A DNA stretch of 64,000 nt, from positions 124,001 through 188,000 of the forward strand of contig CAJWLM010000001.1 of assembly GCA_913043025.1 (NCBI GenBank), given 5' to 3'. Source of the stretch: an uncultured Rhodospirillaceae bacterium (GTDB lineage: Bacteria > Pseudomonadota > Alphaproteobacteria > UBA8366). The stretch's first letter is position 1; each line of letters begins with the position of its first letter. The notes beneath the pieces are model-generated. The model was not told the origin of the DNA and did no database searches. It saw only the letters and a program-made list of their open reading frames with translations. Of this stretch, positions 1-7,434 are shown piece after piece. Made by a program: the position numbers and the translations under genes.

Positions 1-242
1 GTTAAGGCAATGCAAAAAAGCGCGAAATTAATTTTCATTATACGTTCCAAGAAGTGCGTAGTCTGACACAAGTTTAATGATCGATTTCATCAAATTATAC
101 AAATGTTTTGATTCACGCACCAAAGATTAATTCTTTTTAAATAAAAAGGCCTTTGAAATATACCGCTGTAGTTGTTGATATCGGTAAAACATTGTTATTG
201 GAGTGCTTTGGTTTTTTTAGGTTTGTGTCTAGAATGTAGATC

Positions 243-659
243 ATGCGAAAAATCACACCCATACTGTTTCTTACTCTCTTCTTTACAAGCACATGCGCAT
301 CCACTTCATCTGCAAAATGGACGAGGCTATTTGAGAATTCCCAGGGAACAGCATATGTAGATTTCGAAAGAATTAGGGAAAAGAATGGATACGTTTATTT
401 CTGGTCTTTGGTCGATTACCTTAAGCCAACCGGAATAGGATTTTTGTCATCTAAAGCTCACATTAAAGGCGATTGCAGCTTATCCCGGGTGCAGATTTTA
501 AGATATGTACACTATACGAAATCAATGGGCCGCAATAATGGACAAAGTAGTGAGCGTAAAAGCCCCGAGTGGAGGTACCCGCCGCCGGTATCTTTGATGG
601 AGATAACTTTAAAATCTGTTTGTAAACACGTTTCCTTCTCAAAGTCTATTTCGAGGTAG
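243..659 (+). CDS. Surface-adhesin-E-like small secreted protein
   Basis: This is a 138-residue protein whose first ~23 residues (Arg-Lys, then a hydrophobic stretch ending near TSSAKW) read as a Sec signal peptide. The mature part contains the pattern WTRLFENSQGTAYVDFERIR, then a KxGDC motif, then PEWRYPPP, and a C-terminal LKSVC. That order is typical of the adhesin-E-like (surface-adhesin E) small periplasmic proteins; two cysteines (GDC and SVC) could form a disulphide. Function is unknown in this organism; the family name comes from a Haemophilus laminin/plasminogen-binding lipoprotein, but this copy has no lipobox. It stands alone before a dioxygenase. I see no clear Shine-Dalgarno sequence, so the start rests on the signal peptide. 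Confidence 0.75.
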   Translation: MRKITPILFLTLFFTSTCASTSSAKWTRLFENSQGTAYVDFERIREKNGYVYFWSLVDYLKPTGIGFLSSKAHIKGDCSLSRVQILRYVHYTKSMGRNNGQSSERKSPEWRYPPPVSLMEITLKSVCKHVSFSKSISR

Positions 660-765
660 ATTCGACATTCCCGGAAACAAAAAAATTTAGGATACGAAGT
701 TTTCAGCTTAACAGATGACACTTGGCCTTTTATTCGATTTTACTGGCTGCGAGGATCGGGTATGG

Positions 766-1662
766 ATGAAAGGAGATTTAAAATTGGATATAAAAATACA
801 AAAGTTATCTGAACACATTGGCGCCGAAGTACGGGGCGTTGATCTTTCAAAGCCTATGGATGACAAGGCAAAAAATATCCTTAACAAAGCCTTGGCCGAA
901 CATGTCGCCCTAGTTATAAAAAACCAGAATTTTGACGCTGACATGTTTGTAAACGCGGCTGTTGCATTTGGAAAACCCACTCGGCAAAATTTTACAAAGT
1001 TCGCCTGTAAAGAACAGCCATTGGTTTCTTACGTCTCAAATACTTTTAAAAGTGCTGAAGGAAAAAGAGTGTACCACTCTACCTATTGGCATAGCGATCA
1101 TGTTAATCGCCAAGAACCGCCAAAGTATACCGCGCTTTATGCGCTTGAAATGCCGGTAAGCGGAGGTGGCGATACGGGTATTTTCAATACTTGCGCAGCC
1201 TTTGAGTCACTATCGGAAGGGTGGCAAAAAAAATTAAAGTCACTGAAAGGCATTCACGGTTTTAAAGGTTCATCAAAAACAGCTGTATCCCACAAGTTGG
1301 GGGTATCTCAAAAACTAATAGAGGACTTACCTGTAACCCATGACTTGGTCAGACGGCATCCCGATACAGGGAAACTGGCAATATATTTACACCAAGGTAA
1401 GCTGAAAAACTTTTTGGGAATGCAAGGAAAAGAGAGCCAAGAATTAATATCAGAGGTTTTTCAGCTTACGCTGAAGCCAGAGTTTATTTATCGCCATCAA
1501 TGGCAGTTGGGTGACATGTTAATTTGGGATAACAGGCAGAGCATGCACCAATCCTACAAAGATTACAAATTGAGTGAAACGCGAACTTTATTCCGCATTA
1601 TAGGTGGGTCGGATAAGCCCCTATCGAGACTGGAAGAAGCGGAAAATTTAAAAAGTGCCTGA
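766..1662 (+). CDS. TauD/TfdA-family Fe(II)/2-oxoglutarate dioxygenase
   Basis: The 298-residue product has the iron-binding facial triad of the TauD/TfdA family: His109-Ser-Asp111 (in YWHSDH) and distal His261 (in QSMHQS), followed by arginines Arg273/Arg277 in ETRTLFR that would bind 2-oxoglutarate. The N-terminus IGAEVRGVDLSKP is also typical of the family. These enzymes are cytosolic and hydroxylate substrates such as taurine, other sulfonates, sulfate esters or phenoxyacids; the substrate cannot be told from sequence. The open frame extends upstream to 715, but a GAGG at 751-754 and the family's usual N-terminus favour ATG 766. It is about 45 kb from the sulfonate genes and not linked to a transporter, so a taurine role is not supported by context. 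Confidence 0.85.
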   Translation: MKGDLKLDIKIQKLSEHIGAEVRGVDLSKPMDDKAKNILNKALAEHVALVIKNQNFDADMFVNAAVAFGKPTRQNFTKFACKEQPLVSYVSNTFKSAEGKRVYHSTYWHSDHVNRQEPPKYTALYALEMPVSGGGDTGIFNTCAAFESLSEGWQKKLKSLKGIHGFKGSSKTAVSHKLGVSQKLIEDLPVTHDLVRRHPDTGKLAIYLHQGKLKNFLGMQGKESQELISEVFQLTLKPEFIYRHQWQLGDMLIWDNRQSMHQSYKDYKLSETRTLFRIIGGSDKPLSRLEEAENLKSA

Positions 1663-1784
1663 GTGCTGGGCTATTCTAAATATGCCTAACCAATGTATTA
1701 ACCTTGAGTAAATCTAAAAACGGTTCATGGAAGCAAGCTCCCCTAAAAAAATTCACAGACCATAATTAAAAAGTGATTGAATTA

Positions 1785-2360
1785 ATGCGTATAAAGAAAC
1801 TATCCGTAATATTTTTTCTTGCAGTATGTTTCCTCTTTGGCTGTGATCATGATGGATATGCGGATACACTTTGGAGCAAACTGCAGTCTGGCGAACACTT
1901 CGTTTTAATTCGCCACGCACTTGCACCGGGATATAGCGATCCTGGTAACTTCGACGTGGAAGATTGTAACACACAGCGTAACCTAAGTGATGAGGGTCGC
2001 CAACAGGCGAAGAATATCGGACGCCTTTTCCATTCAAATAAGATAGATACTGCTATACTGTATTCCAGTCAGTGGTGTAGATGCTTAGAAACTTCAAGAT
2101 TGTTAAATCTGGGGAAAGTAGCCGAGTTACCTGCTCTAAACTCATTTTTCGAAGACCCGGATAGGGGTCTAATCCAGACCAAAGCGTTACTAAAATGGGT
2201 AAGAAGTGCGCCGCTTAAGAAACCGACAGTTCTTGTAAGCCATCAGGTAAATATAGAGGCCTTGACGGAGGTTTCGGCTGACTCAGGGGAAATTATCTTC
2301 GTGCGTAGATTGGTTGACGGATCACTTTCTGTGATTGGTAGTATTCAAACACTAGATTAG
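1785..2360 (+). CDS. Histidine phosphatase superfamily lipoprotein
   Basis: This is a 191-residue protein with a short basic N-terminus, a hydrophobic stretch and an LFGC lipobox (Cys at about residue 20), so it is probably a membrane-anchored periplasmic lipoprotein. The mature part has the histidine-phosphatase fold signatures: LIRHA, where His is the phosphoacceptor (Ala replaces the usual Gly), NLSDEGRQQA, SSQWCRCLET, and the second catalytic histidine in LVSHQVNIEAL. Such proteins hydrolyse phosphate esters; the substrate is unknown. The open frame begins at GTG 1773, but ATG 1785 gives a cleaner signal sequence. Flanking genes are transcribed separately and do not hint at a pathway. Confidence 0.8.
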   Translation: MRIKKLSVIFFLAVCFLFGCDHDGYADTLWSKLQSGEHFVLIRHALAPGYSDPGNFDVEDCNTQRNLSDEGRQQAKNIGRLFHSNKIDTAILYSSQWCRCLETSRLLNLGKVAELPALNSFFEDPDRGLIQTKALLKWVRSAPLKKPTVLVSHQVNIEALTEVSADSGEIIFVRRLVDGSLSVIGSIQTLD

Positions 2361-2439
2361 CCTCAGTTATGGAAAATTTTATTAGTATAGGAGTTTATTT
2401 GTTATTTTTTGTGACACAAACATCTAAAGATATTCGTAT

Positions 2440-2949
2440 ATCAAAAAATCTATAAATGCGCTGTGTCTGACCACTCTTGCGCTAATTGCGTACCTGCCGG
2501 TGAATGAAACTGGTGATATCGGAAGAGGGTACATGGCATATTACAAGAGCAACTATGCAACTGCCTTTCAAGAACTATGAAACTACCTTTCAAGAATGGA
2601 AAATTGGTGTGAGGAAGGGGGACGCTGTTGCTCAGAATAATTTATGTGTTATGTACGAAAAAGGAGAGGCTGTGCCACAGGATTATAAAATCGCAGTGAG
2701 GTGGTGGAGGACTGCTGCCAGAGAAGGACATGCAGCTGCGCAACGAAATCTAGGCGAAATTTGCCCGTTTGGTGCCGGAATAAATAAGGATTATGTACAC
2801 GCTTATATGTGGGGAAAGATTGCAGCGATTTAAAGATATAAGGCCGGGATCAATTCGCTTTGTTTCATAAGGAAGAAAATGACCCCACCTCAATTAAATA
2901 ACGCGAAAAAAAGTTAGCTGAGGAATTCATTTGTAAAAAATACAAAAGG
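2440..2949 (+). pseudogene. Decayed Sel1-repeat secreted protein gene
   Basis: Piecing frames together gives a typical small Sel1-repeat protein with at least four lesions. (1) A signal-peptide-like stretch (SKKSINALCLTTLALIAYLP) begins near 2443 with no ATG/GTG/TTG in frame at its start, the natural position being an ATA. (2) A 22-bp near-perfect tandem duplication (2551-2572 and 2573-2594, two mismatches) shifts frame by one inside the YATAFQEW segment. (3) A TAA at 2831-2833 interrupts the end of the repeat region (AYMWGKIAAI). (4) A run of seven A at about 2905-2911 carries a further frame change, after which LAEEFICKKYKR matches the usual family C-terminus (KMTPxQLxxAxxLAxEC). The middle holds Sel1 repeats (AQNNLCVMYEKGEAVPQDYK). 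The 109-residue frame at 2504-2833 alone should not be annotated as an intact gene. Confidence 0.75.
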
Positions 2950-2973
2950 CGTTCACTTCTGAGACCATTTTTT

Positions 2974-4119
2974 CTAGTTATGAATATCTCGCTCGTGTAT
3001 CGGTATGTTTACGCATGCGGCACTATTGCCTTGGCAGTGATTAGGTGTGGGAGATGTCCGAGCATAAAACGCTGAATAAATAGTCCAACATAGCAATGCA
3101 ACTAAAATCAGAGGCTGGCTAAACTTATAAATGGTCTCAACACTCGATGCGCAGCCATTCGGATTTTCTACATATAACTTTTGAATGACAATACTCATTA
3201 TCAGATTTAAGCCCACCACCAGCGTTGCTATTAAAAATAATTCATCGACAAATTTTAAGTAATGAGTGACCGGTATTTGACCTGACAACGAAAATTTCAC
3301 GGCCAAAATCGTTAGAAAAAGAGTTATTTGCCCACCTATTCGCCAGTCGGCATTGGGACTGAATTTGAGAGTGAGAAAATAATTTAAAAACGAAGAAAAT
3401 ATTAAGACTGCGGCAATAGGAAGAAGCATTTTTTGCACGGGGTCTATGTAATCGTGTTGCAAAATAAAATGAAATTTGTTGTGGGAGAAAACCGAAGTAT
3501 GACTGCTTAATCGGTGGTCCTGCGACACAACCGCATATTTATCTTTAAGTAACCAAGGTCCTTTAATCACTTGCTCGTTTTTTCGTCCGTGTCCAATTTC
3601 AAAGGAAGTTGGCTTAAATACCATTTCGTGAAATTCATGCGTGAATGCGCTAATATCAAGTGTCAGGTCAAGATCGCCGAATGGATATTCATGTATGTCT
3701 GCGTCAAAGGCGATTTTAGAAATAAATTTCTCAAAAACCTCGATCGTACCATCATCGAATATCTTTAGTGTTCGGAAATCGGTAATTCTAGGACTTGTTT
3801 CATTTGATATTACGAATTTCGGATGCCATGTGTCGTCAAGAATTTTGCCTAATTTGGAGCCTGTGAAAGTGGTTTCCTGATATTGTTTTTTTACGCGTTC
3901 GACTAGTCCTGGATCTTTCCAATCCAAAATTATTTCAGCCTCTACTCGATACGTGCTGTTACTTAAATCAATATCATATATACGATCTATTAGAAGCATT
4001 ACTTCAACTGGTCGCGCATCGCTTGTATCGGCGCTAAGTTTGTTGTGGTGGGTCGGGCTGGCAAATGCTGATGCGCAAAAAATGAAAAGCCCGCTTAAAT
4101 ATAAAAATAATTTCTTCAT
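2974..4119 (-). CDS. Prokaryotic pentameric ligand-gated ion channel homologue
   Basis: The 381-residue product has a signal peptide (MKKLFLYLSGLFIFCASAFA), then an extracellular beta-sandwich domain of about 210 residues and four C-terminal membrane segments. Family marks of the Cys-loop receptor superfamily are visible: VEVMLLIDRIYDIDLSNSTY, the DTWHPKF loop (WxP), the YPFGDLDLTLDI segment matching the eukaryotic Cys-loop but without cysteines as in other bacterial members, and GQIPVTHYLKFVDELFL, the conserved M2-M3 linker. M1 starts near KMLLPIAAVLI; M4 lies in FSQPLILVALLCWTIYSAFY. It would form a pentameric cation or anion channel in the inner membrane with the ligand domain in the periplasm. 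The ligand is unknown. The frame extends to 4152, but ATG 4119 with GGGA upstream directly precedes the signal peptide. Confidence 0.82.
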   Translation of the reverse strand: MKKLFLYLSGLFIFCASAFASPTHHNKLSADTSDARPVEVMLLIDRIYDIDLSNSTYRVEAEIILDWKDPGLVERVKKQYQETTFTGSKLGKILDDTWHPKFVISNETSPRITDFRTLKIFDDGTIEVFEKFISKIAFDADIHEYPFGDLDLTLDISAFTHEFHEMVFKPTSFEIGHGRKNEQVIKGPWLLKDKYAVVSQDHRLSSHTSVFSHNKFHFILQHDYIDPVQKMLLPIAAVLIFSSFLNYFLTLKFSPNADWRIGGQITLFLTILAVKFSLSGQIPVTHYLKFVDELFLIATLVVGLNLIMSIVIQKLYVENPNGCASSVETIYKFSQPLILVALLCWTIYSAFYARTSPTPNHCQGNSAACVNIPIHERDIHN

Positions 4120-4989
4120 CAAATTTGGTCCCAGTAGATCTTCCGAAAACACAGTGGGCTTTCTAGAGGTCGACTACACAAGTAGACAACATGCCTTTTG
4201 AAGCGAAGTTTAGAAAATTGAATTTAAGTATGTATGCGGTCAGTATTTTTCGTATTAGTTTGCTCGTATCGGGCACTGTGTTTTTTCTGCTTTGAGGTAG
4301 TGATCAATGAAAGACAAAAGACAAAGTTTGTAAAGATAAAGAATGCACCCGTTTACGATAGCTCAGAAACATGGTGAGAACATCAAACCACCTACCCAAG
4401 TTGCCAGCACTTTCGACTATTGGTTTATCTGGAATAGTGGTCCGCACTGGAGGTAAAGAGTCCGCAAAGGAACTCAGTCTTCTTTTGGCAAAAATATTCA
4501 CATATTCAGGTTACAGTTAACTGTTCAAAGCTCTGCGAAACTAATCAAAGCAATGGGGTTTTTAGGAACGGTATTTCCTTTAGGAGAATAACAATACGGC
4601 TACACATTTTGAAACAGGGCAACTTTATCGAATGGGGTACAGAGCCCGAAAGAACGCGGGTACCGCGTGGAAGTGGTTTGTGTGACAGGATCCAAAATAT
4701 GGTGTGCCAGCCCAATGAGATGAAGGAAACAGGAGGGGAGAAGAATATGGGGTGTTACCCGGCGTTCGTCTCACGATGAACCGTTACAAAATGAGTGCCT
4801 GAAAAGACTATATAGATGCTTAATCTGCCTTGGGTCTTCCATAGGAGCAGGGTATTGAATTTCCCAACACATATCATCAAGCATTATCGCAGTGTAAGTT
4901 CGGTTTTAAAAAATCGAATTTTTTAAGACAACAATATTCTGTACAGGCGTTACTAAGCCTGCACAGAATACTTAAACTACTAGCAACAA
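4120..4989. other. Long intergenic stretch without a convincing gene
   Basis: About 870 bases between the channel gene and the pseudoazurin gene. The only tidy short frame is at 4371-4520 (+, 49 codons, MVRTSNHLPKLPALSTIGL at its start), which has a start and stop but no ribosome-binding site and no family I recognise; the opposite strand also has a 65-codon frame over the same bases. Neither is supported. The stretch between about 4,560 and 4,900 reads like eroded coding DNA (short open runs broken by stops), but I cannot identify a parent gene. A terminator hairpin lies at the right end. Confidence 0.5.
4935..4970 (-). terminator. Hairpin terminator of the pseudoazurin gene
   Basis: Arms 4935-4948 and 4957-4970 are 14 bp long around an 8-base loop, with one A/C mismatch on the plus strand that becomes a G-U pair in the minus-strand RNA. 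This points to transcription from the minus strand, and the hairpin lies 20 bases after the pseudoazurin stop. The tail is only moderately T-rich (TTGTTGTCTT). Confidence 0.75.
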
Positions 4990-5424
4990 TTATTTTTCTA
5001 ATTGGGCGATGAGCTTTTTAGCTAATTTTTTTGACTTGCCTACAAATTTCACCTTTTTGATCTTTGCAAGGTTAGATTTATCCTTACCAACCACAACAAA
5101 TCCGATCATACCCATGGCTTTGTGAGGTGTGCACCAATACGCATAGATGCCAGGTACTTTGAATGTATACTTGGCATCTTTTGACAGCTTCGATTTGAAT
5201 TTCTTAACGCCGTCAGGCACTCCGTTTTTCAGTATGAATTCAACGTTATGACCCTTGCTTTTTGACTTCCAAAAAACGGTATCGCCAGCGGATACGTAAG
5301 CGATTTGGTTAGAATAAACATTTCGGTCGCGACCTTGTTTGTTTAACATATCAATGTTTATTTCGGCGGCGTTAACAGAGAAACTAATACATATGGTAGA
5401 TAAGAGACCTATCAAACGTGACAT
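4990..5424 (-). CDS. Pseudoazurin-type blue copper protein
   Basis: This 144-residue protein has a signal peptide (cleavage after about SVNAA, residue 20) and a single cupredoxin domain. The type 1 copper ligands are visible as His59 (KGHNVEF) and, in YWCTPHKAMGM, Cys98, His101 and Met106; the spacing matches pseudoazurin. It would be a periplasmic one-electron carrier, in known cases donating electrons to nitrite or nitrous oxide reductase or to cytochrome peroxidases; none of those partners is in the window. The C-terminal ~30 residues are very lysine-rich, giving a strongly basic protein. It is monocistronic with its own terminator; the start is set by the signal peptide, with GAGG in the leader. 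Confidence 0.9.
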   Translation of the reverse strand: MSRLIGLLSTICISFSVNAAEINIDMLNKQGRDRNVYSNQIAYVSAGDTVFWKSKSKGHNVEFILKNGVPDGVKKFKSKLSKDAKYTFKVPGIYAYWCTPHKAMGMIGFVVVGKDKSNLAKIKKVKFVGKSKKLAKKLIAQLEK

Positions 5425-5793
5425 TTTTTACACCTCGGAGAATTGATTAGAGACCTAGATATCGGGATCGCATGGCTAGATTGAAAGTCTGTGCGACAAA
5501 ATGCCCGGGAGCGTTTTGATGGTCTAATAGAGGACAGAAATTAAACTTGCTGCCTCAAGTAAAAATCTCATTAGCATTCCAGGCAACCGAGAAGATGAGA
5601 AGCTGATTTATGATATTGTTACATGTCTAACGTGGTCTTTCACGGTGCTAAATAAGGATACGTTTACAGATATTTTTTTGTGATTTTGTCTCAAAATTAC
5701 GGTGTAAACCCTGTTGATGTAAGCCATCATCCTTTACAGTGGTCGAAACTTTTAAAAGTGATCAATCGGATTTTTATTTAGTATAGGGTGAAA
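5425..5793. other. Divergent intergenic region, no gene seen
   Basis: This is 369 bases between the leftward pseudoazurin gene and the rightward ABM-domain gene. Both promoters must lie here. I see no open frame with coding character and no conserved RNA fold; one short inverted repeat (ACTTG/CAAGT around 5548-5563) is too weak to call. Confidence 0.5.
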
Positions 5794-6096
5794 ATGTATA
5801 TAGCGATGAATAGGTTTAATATCGTTCCGGGGCGGGAGACTGATTTTGAAAAACTATGGCAGGAGCGGGAGACGCACTTGGAGCAAGTACCTGGATTCTT
5901 GGATTTCCATCTTGTGAGAGGAGAGAAACAAGACACCTCGACGCTTTACGCCTCGCATAGCACATGGGCATCAAAAGCCGACTTTTTAACCTGGACAAAG
6001 TCTGAAGCATTTAGACAAGCACATAAAGATGCAGGAAAAAATAGTGACTTGTATATTGGGCATCCAGTTTTCGAGGGATTTGATGTGATCATCTGA
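5794..6096 (+). CDS. ABM-domain (antibiotic biosynthesis monooxygenase/IsdG-like) protein
   Basis: The 100-residue product is a single dimeric alpha/beta ferredoxin-like ABM domain: MNRFNIVPGRETDFEKLW, then EQVPGFLDFHLVRG, then LYASHSTWASKADFLTWTKS and FRQAHKDAG. Members include heme-degrading monooxygenases and quinone-forming enzymes. The pattern PGFLDFHL followed by YASHSTW is the form common in proteobacterial IsdG-like proteins, but heme degradation is not proven by sequence. The frame also offers GTG 5788; ATG 5794 sits at a better distance from AGGG (5785-5788), so I chose it. The gene is cytosolic and stands alone. Confidence 0.8.
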   Translation: MYIAMNRFNIVPGRETDFEKLWQERETHLEQVPGFLDFHLVRGEKQDTSTLYASHSTWASKADFLTWTKSEAFRQAHKDAGKNSDLYIGHPVFEGFDVII

Positions 6097-6178
6097 CTTG
6101 TGTGTTTCCTAACTTCACCTAGAAACGTTGAGAAACCGATAATAACAGCATAACTATTTTTAAAAGCGGGGATGAAGA

Positions 6179-7180
6179 ATGGTTAAAAATGAGGAAAGCT
6201 CATTTAATGAGACGGAACCTTACGAAGTTGGTTTTGCAAGTCACTACGATGAACATCTAAAACCGCTCGTTCAAGATTTTGAAGGTCGCAGGCAGGAGGC
6301 AGTAAAAAAATTTAAAAAAAGATTGGCGCTCTCAATTTTTTTAGTGCCAATCTCGTTGGTTCTTTCTTTTATTTTAGTATTTGAAATACTTGACACCGAT
6401 CCGGATTCTTTTTGGGGTGAGATTTATTTTTGGGGGGTCATTCTTTTCGTCTTTGGAGTTGGGGGTTTCGTTTATTCTTCAATTAGCGACTACAAGGGCT
6501 CTATCAAGGAAGAGATATTTCCGCGCATCATCTCGTTTCTCGGTGAATATAGCTTCAATGCTGAGCCCGGGAAGCAGATGGAGAGATTTGCAAGTTCCCA
6601 GATTATTCCGGGATATGATCGAGAAAGTAGTGAGGATCGGACGACCGGCTCCTACAAAGGCGTTAGTATTGAATTTTTTGAGACTGATTTGGAGGTAAGA
6701 CGGCGGACTAGTAAAACAGTGCAATACAAAACTGTTTTTGAAGGTGTCGTCATCAGTTTGTCCGTCAAAAAGTCATTCGAAGGACATACAATAGTTATGC
6801 GCGATCGGGGCCTGGTGGGAAATTTTTTGAAGTCAAAGTTTGGAACCTCGTTAGAAAAGGCAGGTCTAGAGGATCCCAAATTTGAAAAGATTTTCGAGGT
6901 TTTCACAAATGATCAAGTTGAAGCTCGATATTTGTTAACCACCTCCTTTATGGAGCGCCTCTTGGATTTAAATGACGTTTTCGAAGGAAAAGGGATTCAA
7001 TGTAGTTTTTATGAAAAAACACTATTAATTACCATTCCAAGCGACAAAGATTTATTTGAGGCGGGCTCAATTTTTAAGCGTGAAGATTTCATTGATGATG
7101 CAAAGGCTTTATTGAAAGAAATGAACCTGATATTTTCGGTTATTGATATTCTCAAGTTGGATCAGGATATAGGACTTTAA
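6179..7180 (+). CDS. DUF3137-family membrane protein
   Basis: This 333-residue protein has a soluble N-terminus, two closely spaced membrane helices (about residues 45-68 and 83-102) and a long cytosolic C-terminal domain containing the GSYKGVSIEFFETDLEVRR segment that I associate with DUF3137 proteins. No enzymatic motif is visible and the role of the family is unknown. ATG 6179 follows a GGGGATGAAG ribosome-binding sequence. It stands alone between the ABM-domain gene and a helicase, with 80 and 254 bases of spacing. Confidence 0.75.
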   Translation: MVKNEESSFNETEPYEVGFASHYDEHLKPLVQDFEGRRQEAVKKFKKRLALSIFLVPISLVLSFILVFEILDTDPDSFWGEIYFWGVILFVFGVGGFVYSSISDYKGSIKEEIFPRIISFLGEYSFNAEPGKQMERFASSQIIPGYDRESSEDRTTGSYKGVSIEFFETDLEVRRRTSKTVQYKTVFEGVVISLSVKKSFEGHTIVMRDRGLVGNFLKSKFGTSLEKAGLEDPKFEKIFEVFTNDQVEARYLLTTSFMERLLDLNDVFEGKGIQCSFYEKTLLITIPSDKDLFEAGSIFKREDFIDDAKALLKEMNLIFSVIDILKLDQDIGL

Positions 7181-7434
7181 TGCGAGGTTGTATATTTAGG
7201 ATTAAATAACGAAATCTAAATTCGGCTTAAACTGTTTCCTTTCCTCATTGATTCTGCACACGGCGACAATTAGCCGCCTGGCAGGTTCTAATTCTAGACG
7301 TGCGATCTAATTGGTATTAGGTAATTAAGTTTAGCCTACACATGTAATTGCTATTAAATACTGAACCTGTATAAAAACGTTTTTGTTGAGCTTCTGGCGT
7401 AATGTTATACCTGTAAATTTGTGAACGGACTTCA

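Noticed and set aside
2504-2833. 109-codon open frame with Sel1 repeats taken as an intact gene
   Set aside because: Its first ~20 codons are out of the natural frame and the real signal peptide and C-terminal tail lie in other frames; it is part of a pseudogene.
4304-4501. 65-codon minus-strand frame and the 49-codon plus-strand frame over it
   Set aside because: Neither has a ribosome site, family match or operon context.
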